Positions 7,339 through 17,400 of a stretch of 40,460 bases of DNA are shown piece by piece (the stretch's first letter is position 1; every line of letters begins with the position of its first letter). Both the position numbers and the translations under genes were made by a program. The notes under the pieces were generated by a model. It was not told the DNA's origin, made no database searches, and saw only the letters and a list, made by a program, of their open reading frames with translations. Source of the DNA: Bacillota bacterium (GTDB lineage: Bacteria; Bacillota; Clostridia; Lachnospirales; Lachnospiraceae); NCBI GenBank assembly GCA_023387635.1, contig JAEWHU010000025.1, positions 1 to 40,460 on the forward strand. The letters run 5' to 3'.

Positions 7339-9258
7339 ATGAAACATGGTTTTATTAAAATTGCAGCAGCTACCCCTAAGATACTAGTTGCAAATAGTGA
7401 ACATAATGGAAAGCAAATTATAGAACTAATAGAACAAGCAGAAATAAATAATATAAAAATTCTTTTATTACCAGAACTATGTCTTTCAGGTTATACATGT
7501 GGAGAACTTTTTTTACAAGATATCTTACTAAAGAGTGTTGAAAAGGAATTATTAAATATAGTTGCTTATACACGAAATAAAGATGTACTTGTAACAGTTG
7601 GATTACCTCTGTGTAAAGATGGAAAATTATACAATGTAGCTGCAGTGATACAAAATGGTAATATATTAGGCTTTGTACCAAAAACCAATTTACCTAATTA
7701 CTCTGAATTCTATGAAACAAGACATTTTAATGTTGGAAATGATATAGTTGATTATATAAATTTTAACAATACACAGATACCATTTGGAACTAATCTTTTA
7801 TTTAGATGCAAAAATATGGAATCTTTAGTTCTTGGTGTTGAGATTTGCGAAGATCTATGGGTACCAATCTCTCCAAGTGCACATCATGCCCTAGCTGGTG
7901 CAACTATTATATTAAACCCCTCTGCAAGTGATGAAAATACAGGGAAAGATGAATTTCGTTTAGAATTGATAAAAAATCATTCCGCTAAATTAGTGTGCGG
8001 ATATGTTTATGCAGATGCAGGCGAAGGAGAATCAACAACAGATTTAGTGTTTGCAGGACATAATATTATAGCAGAGAATGGTGCAATATTAAAAACATCA
8101 ACTAGATTTAAAAATGAAATGATAATAAGCGAAATAGATGTAAATAAATTAATAAATGAAAGAAGAAGGATGACTACTTATAAGTCTTGCGTAAGTTCTG
8201 ATTATAAGTATGTAGATTTTTCTTTTAATCATGTAGATGATAGCATTTTATCAAGAATAATAAGTAAATCTCCTTTTGTACCTAGTATAAAAGCAGATAG
8301 GGACAAAAGGTGCGAAGAGATCATATTAATACAAGCATATGGTCTTAAGAAAAGATTAGAACACATAGGAATTAACCATGTTACACTAGGTATTTCTGGT
8401 GGACTTGATTCAACTCTTGCACTTCTTGTAACTTGTAAAACATTTGACTTATTAAATATGGATAGAAAAGGTATTATTACAGTTACTATGCCATGTTTTG
8501 GAACAACAGATAGAACTTACCAGAATGCATTATCATTAGCAAAACTTCTTGGTACTACTTTAATGGAGATACCAATTAGAGATTCTGTGTTATTGCATTT
8601 TAAAGATATAGGTCATGATAAAGATAAACATGATTTAACATTTGAGAATTCTCAAGCAAGAGAACGTACTCAAGTATTAATGGATTTAGCAACAAAATAT
8701 AATGGTATTGTTATAGGTACAGGAGATATGTCAGAGTTAGCTCTTGGATGGGCAACCTACAATGGTGATCATATGTCAATGTATGGAGTAAATGCCTCCA
8801 TACCAAAAACGTTAATTAGGTATTTAGTTTCTTATTTTGCAGAAACAATGGAAGATGACAAACTAAAAGAGGTTTTAAATGATATATTAGATACACCTGT
8901 AAGTCCTGAGTTATTACCACCAGTAGAAGGCGAGATATCTCAAAAAACAGAGGACCTTGTAGGACCTTATGAATTACATGATTTCTTTTTATATTACGTT
9001 TTAAGATTTGGATTTATGCCTTCAAAAGTATATCGTTTAGCTGTTCATGCCTTTGGTGGTGAGTATGAAGAAGAAATGATCTTAAAATGGCTGAAAGTAT
9101 TTTATAAACGATTTTTCTATCAACAATTTAAAAGATCTTGTATACCTGATGGGCCTAAAGTTGGAAGTGTAGCACTATCTCCAAGAGGTGATTTACGTAT
9201 GCCAAGTGATGCAAGCGTAACTCTATGGTTAAATGATCTAGAAACAATTACAACATAG
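7339..9258 (+). CDS. nadE: Glutamine-dependent NAD+ synthetase
   Basis: This 639-residue two-domain enzyme makes NAD+ from deamido-NAD+, ATP and glutamine-derived ammonia, the last step of NAD biosynthesis. The N-terminal nitrilase-type glutaminase domain (about 1-290) has the catalytic triad E46 ('LLPELCLSGY'), K115 ('VPKTNLP') and C170 ('GVEICEDLW'). The C-terminal synthetase domain (about 310-639) has the ATP-pyrophosphatase P-loop 'SGGLDSTLAL' near 353 and 'GTGDMSELALGW'. The length matches the bacterial glutamine-dependent type (about 640). A GGGAG site lies about 8 bases before the ATG. It is 15 bases upstream of the DegV gene and probably co-transcribed. Confidence 0.95.
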   Translation: MKHGFIKIAAATPKILVANSEHNGKQIIELIEQAEINNIKILLLPELCLSGYTCGELFLQDILLKSVEKELLNIVAYTRNKDVLVTVGLPLCKDGKLYNVAAVIQNGNILGFVPKTNLPNYSEFYETRHFNVGNDIVDYINFNNTQIPFGTNLLFRCKNMESLVLGVEICEDLWVPISPSAHHALAGATIILNPSASDENTGKDEFRLELIKNHSAKLVCGYVYADAGEGESTTDLVFAGHNIIAENGAILKTSTRFKNEMIISEIDVNKLINERRRMTTYKSCVSSDYKYVDFSFNHVDDSILSRIISKSPFVPSIKADRDKRCEEIILIQAYGLKKRLEHIGINHVTLGISGGLDSTLALLVTCKTFDLLNMDRKGIITVTMPCFGTTDRTYQNALSLAKLLGTTLMEIPIRDSVLLHFKDIGHDKDKHDLTFENSQARERTQVLMDLATKYNGIVIGTGDMSELALGWATYNGDHMSMYGVNASIPKTLIRYLVSYFAETMEDDKLKEVLNDILDTPVSPELLPPVEGEISQKTEDLVGPYELHDFFLYYVLRFGFMPSKVYRLAVHAFGGEYEEEMILKWLKVFYKRFFYQQFKRSCIPDGPKVGSVALSPRGDLRMPSDASVTLWLNDLETITT

Positions 9259-9273
9259 GAAAGAGGTGAAATC

Positions 9274-10155
9274 ATGGCAATAAAAATAATTACAGATTCG
9301 GCTTCCGATATACCAAAGAGCATTATAGAGAAATATAACTTAACAGTTATTCCTACTCCTGTAGTAATAGAAGAAAAAGATTATTTTGATGGACAAACTA
9401 TTTGGCCAGAAAAATTTTATGATATTTTAAGAAGTGGTACTGATATTAAAACATATCATATTAATTCTTTTATGTTTTATGAAGCTTTTTTACCATATGC
9501 AAAAAATAATGATGAGTTAATATATGTTTGTTTTTCCACTGGAATCGCAGGCACCTTCAATGCTGCTAATCTTGCAAAAGAGGAATTATTAGAGGAGTAC
9601 CCTGATTTTGATTTAACAATTATTGATTCTAAATGCGCCTCATTAGGATTTGGACTAGTAGTAGAAAAAGCACTTATCATGCTAGAGAAAAATGCTACCA
9701 AGGAAGAAATCATATCTGCAATTCAGTACCATTGTTCCCACATGGAACAAATTTTTACCGTTGAAACTCTTGAGTACTTATATAAGGGGGGGAGATTAAG
9801 TAGAACTTCTGCCATTGCAGGAGGATTATTAGATATTAAGCCAATTATTGAGGTAAATGATGAAGGAAAATTAATATCTGTTGAAAAAATTCGTGGTCGT
9901 AATAAATCGTTAAAGCGATTAGTAGAAATGGTTGGTGAAAGAACAAAAGATACTAAGAATCAAACCATTGGTTTAGTTCATGGTGATGATTATGAAACGC
10001 TCACTTACGTAAAAGAAATGCTTATAGAAAAGTACGGATGTAATGACTTTTTAGAAAATTTCGTTGGTTGTGCAATTGGGGCACATACTGGTCCTGGAAT
10101 TATTGGTATAATTTTTCTTGATGATGTATCTCCATATAATAAATATTTCACCTAA
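9274..10155 (+). CDS. DegV-family fatty-acid-binding protein
   Basis: This 293-residue cytosolic protein has the DegV pattern throughout: the opening 'KIITDSASDIPKSI', 'CFSTGIAGTFNAA' with the Ser/Thr cluster that holds the lipid carboxylate, 'IDSKCASLGFGLVV', 'TLEYLYKGGRLSR' and the closing 'GAHTGPGIIGI'. DegV/FakB proteins bind a fatty acid. Some present it to FakA kinase for phosphorylation and phospholipid synthesis. No FakA gene is adjacent, so this role is inferred from family. The family length (about 280-295) matches. An AGAGGTGA site precedes the ATG. It follows nadE closely. A run of seven G at 9785-9791 lies inside the gene, and the frame is intact across it. Confidence 0.9.
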   Translation: MAIKIITDSASDIPKSIIEKYNLTVIPTPVVIEEKDYFDGQTIWPEKFYDILRSGTDIKTYHINSFMFYEAFLPYAKNNDELIYVCFSTGIAGTFNAANLAKEELLEEYPDFDLTIIDSKCASLGFGLVVEKALIMLEKNATKEEIISAIQYHCSHMEQIFTVETLEYLYKGGRLSRTSAIAGGLLDIKPIIEVNDEGKLISVEKIRGRNKSLKRLVEMVGERTKDTKNQTIGLVHGDDYETLTYVKEMLIEKYGCNDFLENFVGCAIGAHTGPGIIGIIFLDDVSPYNKYFT

Positions 10156-10235
10156 TAAGTTGTAAGGAACTGAAATATTCAACTTCATATAGAACTGTAA
10201 AATAATTATCTAGTAATTAAATCAATGGATTACAT

Positions 10236-10286
10236 AATAATAGCCTTCTTCTTATACCTTTTGGTATGAAATAGAAGGCTATTATT
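10236..10286. terminator. Bidirectional terminator between the DegV gene and the convergent gene
   Basis: A perfect 14-bp outer stem (10236-10249 with 10273-10286) encloses a second 5-bp stem, ATACC-TTTT-GGTAT (10254-10267). A/T-rich flanks on both sides allow it to serve the convergent genes. Confidence 0.85.
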
Positions 10287-10304
10287 TATTTATGTAGTAT
10301 GTAA

Positions 10305-10748
10305 TTAATCTTCTACAATTGGAGTTGCTTTATCTAAGGTAACCTTAATAGCGTCAAGTAGTAATTGGTGTGTGTATTTACTTTCATCCTTAATTACAAT
10401 ATCTTCAACAGAAACGCCCTCGTAAAGTTGTGCTGCTATAGATTCTAAACTTGGTTGTACAAGAGGAAACATGGTTGTAATAGTATCATCAATATTAACT
10501 ATTTTTACTGAATTAATATGATCAGCATCTAGTACGATTTCAAGATCGAGTGAAGTATCATTTAAAACAATAGATGATTTCCATACTCCTGGAGTGTATA
10601 ACTTAGAACTCTTGGTTTCAGGGGAATCGCCTTTTTTGTTTAGGAACATAATTACTAATAGTATAATAAGTAATATGCCGAGGCCTGCGAAAAGTGCTGT
10701 ATAAATTATTTCTTTTAAGTGAATTACTAAAATTTTAGTTTTTGACAT
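10305..10748 (-). CDS. Membrane-anchored protein of unknown function
   Basis: This 147-residue protein has one transmembrane helix (about 14-35) followed by a soluble domain on the outer face (about 50-147). The soluble part begins 'YTPGVWKSSIVLND' and has alternating strands ('LDLEIVLDADHINSVKIVNID') and a C-terminal helix. The strand pattern loosely recalls FMN_bind-type domains, but I see no flavinylation motif, so I do not assign that family. It has no catalytic motif. It is divergent from addB across 250 bases containing palindromes, so shared regulation is possible. The start ATG has only an AAAGG-like site about 13 bases upstream; no better start is in frame. Confidence 0.6.
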   Translation of the reverse strand: MSKTKILVIHLKEIIYTALFAGLGILLIILLVIMFLNKKGDSPETKSSKLYTPGVWKSSIVLNDTSLDLEIVLDADHINSVKIVNIDDTITTMFPLVQPSLESIAAQLYEGVSVEDIVIKDESKYTHQLLLDAIKVTLDKATPIVED

Positions 10749-10829
10749 TGATGCACCATGCCTTTCTTGATAAAGTTTACCAATAATGGGAAGGTATTTA
10801 TCCTTATTTTTCTGTGTAAAGGATTTACT

Positions 10830-10847
10830 GTGTAAAGGACTTTACAC
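10830..10847. promoter_or_regulatory. Perfect dyad, candidate operator
   Basis: GTGTAAAGGACTTTACAC is an 8-bp inverted repeat with a 2-base centre. Its left part is also present as a direct copy just upstream: CTGTGTAAAGGA at 10812-10823 and again at 10828-10839. A dyad plus an extra half-site suggests a dimeric repressor or activator site shared by the divergent genes. Confidence 0.45.
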
Positions 10848-10924
10848 TACTCCCATATAAATACTTTATATATCTTATTATTGAAGAATTAAAATTATGA
10901 TAATTCTTATGGAGTTTTATAAGA

Positions 10925-10966
10925 AATAGTTGCAACTATTCAACTTACTATCCAATGTGATATAAT
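10925..10966 (+). promoter_or_regulatory. addB promoter with overlapping palindrome
   Basis: An extended -10 box TGA-TATAAT (10958-10966) lies 32 bases before the addB ATG, without a good -35 hexamer. The perfect 16-base palindrome AATAGTTGCAACTATT (10925-10940) covers the place where the -35 contact would be. The arrangement suits an activator or repressor site. Confidence 0.5.
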
Positions 10967-10998
10967 CATCTTATATTTAGACAGGAGGATGTAAAGAT

Positions 10999-13900
10999 AT
11001 GTCATTACAACTTATACTCGGAAGTTCTGGTTCTGGTAAATCTTATCGTTTATATGATGAAGTTATCAAGAAATCAATTAAAAATCCAGATATTAATTAT
11101 CTGATGTTAGTACCAGAACAATTTACATTACAAACCCAAAAAGATATCGTATCCATGCATCCTAACAAAGGAACCATGAATATAGATATTCTTAGTTTCA
11201 TGCGATTAGCATATCGTATATTTGATGAGGTTGGTGGGAATGACAAACCAGTCCTAGAAGATACAGGGAAAAGCATGATTCTTAGAAAAGTAGTTGCATC
11301 TAAGAAAAAAGAGTTAGAATTATTTAATCGTGATATACAAAAAAAAGGCTTTATCAATGAACTAAAATCTTTGATATCTGAGATATATCAATACAGTATA
11401 AACGATAAAACTTTAGAAGAAATGAAAGAATCCATAGGGAATAGACCTATGTTAAAAAGCAAATTACATGATATTTTAATTATATATCAAGGATTTAGTG
11501 ATTTTTTAAGTGAAAAGTATATTACGGCAGAAGAAATACTTGAAGTATTATGTGATGTAATTACTCAGTCTAATATAATAAAAAATAGTATTATATGCTT
11601 AGATGGATTCACAGGATTTACTCCTGCACAATATAAATTGCTAACCATACTTATAAAGAATGCCAAGAAGGTAATTATTACATTAACTGTCGATGTTAGG
11701 GAAAACAACAAAGAAGTAAAAGAGTATGAATTATTTGCATTAACAAAAAAAACAATTGAAAAATTAGAGAACATTATTGAAGCCGAAGGTTTAGCAAAAG
11801 ATAAAGATATATTAGTCGGTTATGAGGATAAGGTTAGACAAGTTCCTTATCGTTTCAGGGAGAATAAAGCCCTTGCAGCACTGGAAGAAAATATATTTCG
11901 CTATCCACTAAGAGAGTATACAGGGGAAGCTGAAAATGTGAGTATTCATATCGCCAAAGATGGAAAAAGTGAAGTTTCATATGTAATACGAGAAATAATT
12001 CATTTAATAAGGACAAAAGGGTATCGATATAATGACATAGCGATTGTAACTGGTGATATTGAAGGCTATGGTCGTATTTTTACAAGAGAATTTGAAAAAT
12101 TAGGGATACCTTGCTTTGTTGATCATAAAAGAGAAGTATTATCAAATCCATTTGTAGAATTAATTCGTTCTGTTTTAAGTATGATATCAAATAATTTTGA
12201 TTATGAAAGTGTTTTTCGTTATTTACGTTGTGGACTTGTTCCTTTTAACAAAGAAGAAGTTGATATTATTGAAAATTACGTGATTGCTCTTGGTATACGA
12301 GGTAAAAACAGGTATGAAGTAGAATGGACAAAAACCTATCGTGGACAAGATGCGGGAGAGCTTATCGTTATAAATGAAGTAAGAAATAAACTATTAGAGC
12401 AAGTGAATCCTTTATATGATGTTCTTACAAACAAGGAAGGTACTATAAAAGATTATACCAAGGCATTATATGATTTTGGCGTAGGTATGGAAGTTAATAA
12501 AGGGTTAGAAAAGTACCTAGAAAACTTTGAACAAGAACATATGCTATTGGAAGTAAAAGAGTACGAACAAATCTATGGCATAGTAATTGAGCTATATGAC
12601 AAATTAGTGGAATTACTAGGTGAAGATAAGGTTTCCATAAAGGAATATATTGAAATATTAGAAGCAGGATTTGAAGAGATTAAGGTAGGTTTAATACCAC
12701 CAGGCCTTGATCCGCTTGTTGTTGGTGATATTGAAAGAACAAGGCTTAAGGATATCAAAGCTTTATTTTTTGTTGGGGTAAATGATTCAATTATTCCAAA
12801 AAAGAGTGGAGGCGGTGGTATATTATCAGAACTAGAAAGACAAATTTTAGTGGATAATAAGTTTGAGATGGCACCAACGAAAAGGCAAGCAGCTTTTACA
12901 GAACAATTTTATTTATATCTTAATATAACTAAGCCTAGTGAAAGACTTTATTTATCCTATAGTAAAATGAGTGGTGATGGAAAAGCCCTAAGACCAGCTT
13001 ATTTAATAGACAACATTAAGCAAGTATTAAAAAATATTCCCATTATAGATGAAGATGAAGAACGTTCTGAGCTAGAATATATCCTTGGTAGTGATAAGGG
13101 AATCTCTTATCTTATTAATGGTATACGTAATTATCCATTTGAAGAGGTAAGTGATACATGGAAGGAACTCTTTACTTATTATAACAAAAAGGAAGAATAT
13201 AAACCTATGTTAAATGGATTTATTGAATCTGCCTTTTATATTAATAAGGAACATGGATTATCAAGACAAATTGCAAAAGAATTATATGGATCTGACTTAC
13301 AAGGAAGTGTTACCAGATTTGAGAAATTTGCTGGGTGTGCCTTTGCTCACTATATTAGTTATGGTCTTGAGTTACAAGAAAGAAGGGAATATAGGATAGC
13401 GATGCCAGATATCGGTAACCTATTTCATACTGCCATTGAGCTATATTCAAGGAGATTAGCAAGAAGTGAATATAATTGGCATACCATTACTGATGACATA
13501 AGAAATGAATGGGCAGCAGATTGTGTAAAGGAAGCTTGTAATGGATATGGTAATTCTATACTAAGTAGTACGAAACGATATGAGTATATTGTAAAGCGAG
13601 TTGAGAGAATTACAAAAAGAACATTATGGGCATTATCCGAACAAATTAAGAGTGGAGACTTTGAACCCATTGGATATGAAGTTGATTTTAGTGGTGATAA
13701 AGAATTCCAAAGTTTAAATGTGAATTTAAGTGATAGAGAGAGTATACGCTTAAAGGGAAGAATTGATAGGGTAGATACTTATGCAGATGAAGAAAAAGTA
13801 ATGGTAAGAGTGGTAGATTATAAATCTGGCACTACTTCTTTTGATTTGTTATCACTATATTACGGATTGCAAATTCAACTTGCATTATACCTGAATGCAG

Positions 13901-14472
13901 CGAAAGAATTAATGGAAGTAGAACACCCTGGGAAAGAAATTATACCAGCAGGTATTCTTTATTATAATATAAACGATCCTTTTGTTTCAAAAGGTGAGGA
14001 TGTACTTGACAGTATATTAAAAGAGTTAAAGATGAATGGGATTGTAAATAGCAGTGAAGAGGTAATTATAAGACATGATAATTCCTTTATTGGAAGCGAG
14101 GATTCTTTAAGCCCTTCGGTAAAGTCCTATATTATTCCTGCAGAATCAAATAAAGATGGATTTTTAACAAAACGTTCAAACATCGCAAGTAACCACCAAT
14201 TTGATGCTATTGGTAAGTATGTAACGGACAGTGTAAGTCATACTGGCAAAAAAATACTTAGTGGAAATACTGATATTAAGCCTTATCAGTTAGATAAAAA
14301 AAGTGCTTGTGATTACTGCCCATATCGTAGTGTTTGTGGTTTTGATACAACCATTGATGGTTACGAATATCGAAAATTAAAGAATCTATCTAAGGATGAG
14401 ATATGGGAAGAATTAAAAAAGAAAGGAAGTGATACGGATGGAATGGACGGCGGAACAAAAGAAAGTAATTGA
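10999..14472 (+). CDS. addB: AddB, helicase-nuclease subunit B
   Basis: This 1157-residue subunit of the AddAB enzyme processes double-strand breaks for recombination. It starts with a Walker A-like motif ('GSSGSGKS', about 8-15) in an inactivated helicase fold. A C-terminal RecB-type nuclease has 'VVDYKSG' near 940. The Fe-S cluster cysteines are one in 'FAGCAFAHY' (about 778) and three near the end in 'CDYCPYRSVC' (about 1103-1112). All expected residues are present and the length matches the family (about 1150-1170). GGAGG precedes the ATG. Its 3' end overlaps addA by 35 bases, showing a tightly coupled operon. Confidence 0.95.
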   Translation: MSLQLILGSSGSGKSYRLYDEVIKKSIKNPDINYLMLVPEQFTLQTQKDIVSMHPNKGTMNIDILSFMRLAYRIFDEVGGNDKPVLEDTGKSMILRKVVASKKKELELFNRDIQKKGFINELKSLISEIYQYSINDKTLEEMKESIGNRPMLKSKLHDILIIYQGFSDFLSEKYITAEEILEVLCDVITQSNIIKNSIICLDGFTGFTPAQYKLLTILIKNAKKVIITLTVDVRENNKEVKEYELFALTKKTIEKLENIIEAEGLAKDKDILVGYEDKVRQVPYRFRENKALAALEENIFRYPLREYTGEAENVSIHIAKDGKSEVSYVIREIIHLIRTKGYRYNDIAIVTGDIEGYGRIFTREFEKLGIPCFVDHKREVLSNPFVELIRSVLSMISNNFDYESVFRYLRCGLVPFNKEEVDIIENYVIALGIRGKNRYEVEWTKTYRGQDAGELIVINEVRNKLLEQVNPLYDVLTNKEGTIKDYTKALYDFGVGMEVNKGLEKYLENFEQEHMLLEVKEYEQIYGIVIELYDKLVELLGEDKVSIKEYIEILEAGFEEIKVGLIPPGLDPLVVGDIERTRLKDIKALFFVGVNDSIIPKKSGGGGILSELERQILVDNKFEMAPTKRQAAFTEQFYLYLNITKPSERLYLSYSKMSGDGKALRPAYLIDNIKQVLKNIPIIDEDEERSELEYILGSDKGISYLINGIRNYPFEEVSDTWKELFTYYNKKEEYKPMLNGFIESAFYINKEHGLSRQIAKELYGSDLQGSVTRFEKFAGCAFAHYISYGLELQERREYRIAMPDIGNLFHTAIELYSRRLARSEYNWHTITDDIRNEWAADCVKEACNGYGNSILSSTKRYEYIVKRVERITKRTLWALSEQIKSGDFEPIGYEVDFSGDKEFQSLNVNLSDRESIRLKGRIDRVDTYADEEKVMVRVVDYKSGTTSFDLLSLYYGLQIQLALYLNAAKELMEVEHPGKEIIPAGILYYNINDPFVSKGEDVLDSILKELKMNGIVNSSEEVIIRHDNSFIGSEDSLSPSVKSYIIPAESNKDGFLTKRSNIASNHQFDAIGKYVTDSVSHTGKKILSGNTDIKPYQLDKKSACDYCPYRSVCGFDTTIDGYEYRKLKNLSKDEIWEELKKKGSDTDGMDGGTKESN

Positions 14473-17400
14473 TATTAGAAATCGAAATATTTTAGTGTCT
14501 GCAGCAGCAGGCTCAGGAAAAACCGCTGTATTAGTAGCCCGTATTATTTCGTTAATATCAGAAGGAGAGAATCCGATTGATATTGATAGATTATTAATTG
14601 TTACCTTTACGAATGCAGCAGCAGCTGAGATGAAGGAGAGAATAGGAAAAGCTATTGATGAAAAAGTTAGAGATAATCCAGGGAATGCTCATCTCCAAAA
14701 GCAAATGACATTAATTCATAGTGCACAAATTACTACCATCCATAGTTTTTGCTTAAATGTAATTAGAAATCATTTTAATACTATTGATTTAGACCCATCT
14801 TTTCGCATTGCTGAAGAAGCAGAATTAGTTCTATTAAAATCAGATGTATTAAGTGATTTACTAGAAGAGCACTATGAAAAAGGGGAAGAAGAGTTTCTTA
14901 ACTTTATTGAAAGTTTTTCTTCTGGTAAAACCGATGAACCAATTGAAGAATTAGTATTAAAACTACATCAGTTCTCTATGAGTTATCCATGGCCAAAAGA
15001 ATGGCTCGAAGAAATTAAACAGACATTTTTAATTTCAACCATTGAAGAAATGAAGAATATGCCATGGATGAAGGCGCTAATATCCTATCTGCAGGTAATG
15101 CTAAAAGATTTATGTAAAAAGTGTGAGGATGAAATTGCACTATGCGAAGAAATAGATGGACCAAAAGCTTATATACCAGCCATAAGGGATGATTATGAAC
15201 AGATCCTAAAATTAAGTGAAGTTACAGACTATGAGGAATATGAGAAGTTATTTATGTCCTTTTCTTTTTCAAGACTTTCTAGTAAAAAAGAAGCAGGCGT
15301 TAGTGATGATATTAAAAACCGTGTAAAAGCAATGAGAGATGAAGTGAAAAAGACAATCAATGATATGAAGAAAAATTTCTTTTTCCAATCTAGTGAAGAA
15401 ATGCTCTTAGATATTATGGCCATGAAAAATGCAATGATGGTTTTAATAGATTTAACTACAGAGTTTATGGATGTATATGCTAAGAAAAAAGAAGATAAAA
15501 ACATCGTTGATTTTAATGATTTAGAACATTTTGCTCTTAAAATATTAACAAATAAAGTGGATGGAGCCGAAGTTCCTAGTGATGCTGCAAATGAACTAAG
15601 TGAGTACTACGAAGAAATTATGATAGATGAGTATCAAGATAGTAACTATGTTCAAGAGACTATATTAAAAAGTATATCTAAAGAGCGTCTTGGAAGAGGA
15701 AATCTCTTTATGGTAGGTGATGTTAAGCAAAGCATCTACAAATTCAGATTAGCAAGGCCAGAACTATTTATGGAGAAGTTTAATACTTACAATACAAGTG
15801 ATATTGAAGATTGCGATACTTTAGAAAATAACAGCCAAAGAATAGATCTTCATAAAAATTTTAGAAGTCGTAGTGTGGTACTTGATAGTATTAACTTTAT
15901 ATTTGAACAAATCATGACGGAAAAGCTAGGTAATATCCTGTATAATCATGAAGCCGCCCTTTATCCTGGAGCAGACTTTGGACCGTTCATTAAAGGTGAA
16001 TCGGAAGATACAGAAATTATATTAGTACCTCTAGATGATGAATCTAGTGATGGTGAATCAAAAGAAGATGGATCCCTCATTAAAGATTATGATTCCAAAG
16101 AAGAAAAAGCATTAGAAGAAGAGTATACAGGGAAAGAACTTGAGGCAAGGGTTATCGCCAAACGAATCAAAGAGTTAACAGATAGTAACAATGGGTTAAT
16201 TATATATGATAAAGAGAAGAGAATAAATCGTATTGCTACTTGCTCAGATATTGTTATTTTGCTACGTACTATGAGTGGTTATTCGGAAGTGTTTATTGAT
16301 ACTCTTCATGCCGAAGGAATTGCATCTCATGCGGATACCCAAACAGGGTATTTTCAAACTTTAGAAATAAGGACGGTACTAAATTTACTTCGTATCATTG
16401 ATAACCCAAGACAAGATATACCATTGACCTCAATCTTAAGATCACCAATCGTAGGACTTTCAAGTGATGACCTAGCTCTTATACGTATTACAAAGCGTAA
16501 GATTCCTATGTATGAGGCTGTTAAGAATTATTTAGTTCTTGAGAAAAGAGATGAACTATCTAATAGACTGAATGAGTTCATGAAGAAATTATCCAAATAT
16601 AGAACATGGGTAAGTTATTTACCTATACATGAATTACTTCTAAAAGTATTAACGGATACAGGATATTATGATTTTATATCTGCGATGCCAAGTGGTGATA
16701 AAAGAAAGGCAAATGTAGATATGCTCCTTGAGAGAGCCATTCGATTTGAGGCTACGAGTTACACTGGATTGTTCCAATTTGTTCGTTATATGGAAAAGTT
16801 AAATAAATATGATATTGATTATGGTGAAGCAAAAATCGTTGGGAAAGAAGACAATACCGTTAAAATTATGAGTATTCATAAAAGTAAAGGGCTAGAATTT
16901 CCTATTGTCATTGTTGCTGGAATGGGTAAAAATTTTAATAACCAAGATAGTAGAGGGAGTGTTTTAATACATCCAGATCTAGGACTTGGACCTGACTTTT
17001 TAGAGCATACCTTAAGGATAAAAGGGCCTACTTTAGTAAAAAAAATAATACAGAAACTAATTGTTCTTGAAAACCTAGCAGAAGAATTACGTATTCTTTA
17101 TGTGGCTATGACAAGAGCGAAAGAAAAGTTAATTCTTGTAGGGGGTATAAAAAAACTAGAGGATAAGTTATCAAAATGGAGCAATGTTTTAACCAGAGAA
17201 GAAAAGCAGTTATTGTATTATCAAATCAGTAGTGCAAGTACGTATTTTGATTGGATTATCCCAGCAACAATGCGTCATAGAGGATTTAGCTCTTTATTAG
17301 AAGATTGTAGCATTAGAGAAAATACCAATCATCAATTGTATCATAGTGATGCTAAAATGGTAATTAAAAAACAGAAGTTAAATACCCTTTTAGAGAATGA

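Noticed and set aside
9785..9791. Run of seven G in the DegV gene as a possible frameshift site
   Set aside because: The frame is intact and the conserved motifs on both sides ('YLYKGGRLSR') are continuous.
14429..14472. Frameshift or gene fusion at the addB-addA junction
   Set aside because: Both reading frames are complete with normal lengths; the overlap is a normal coupled arrangement.
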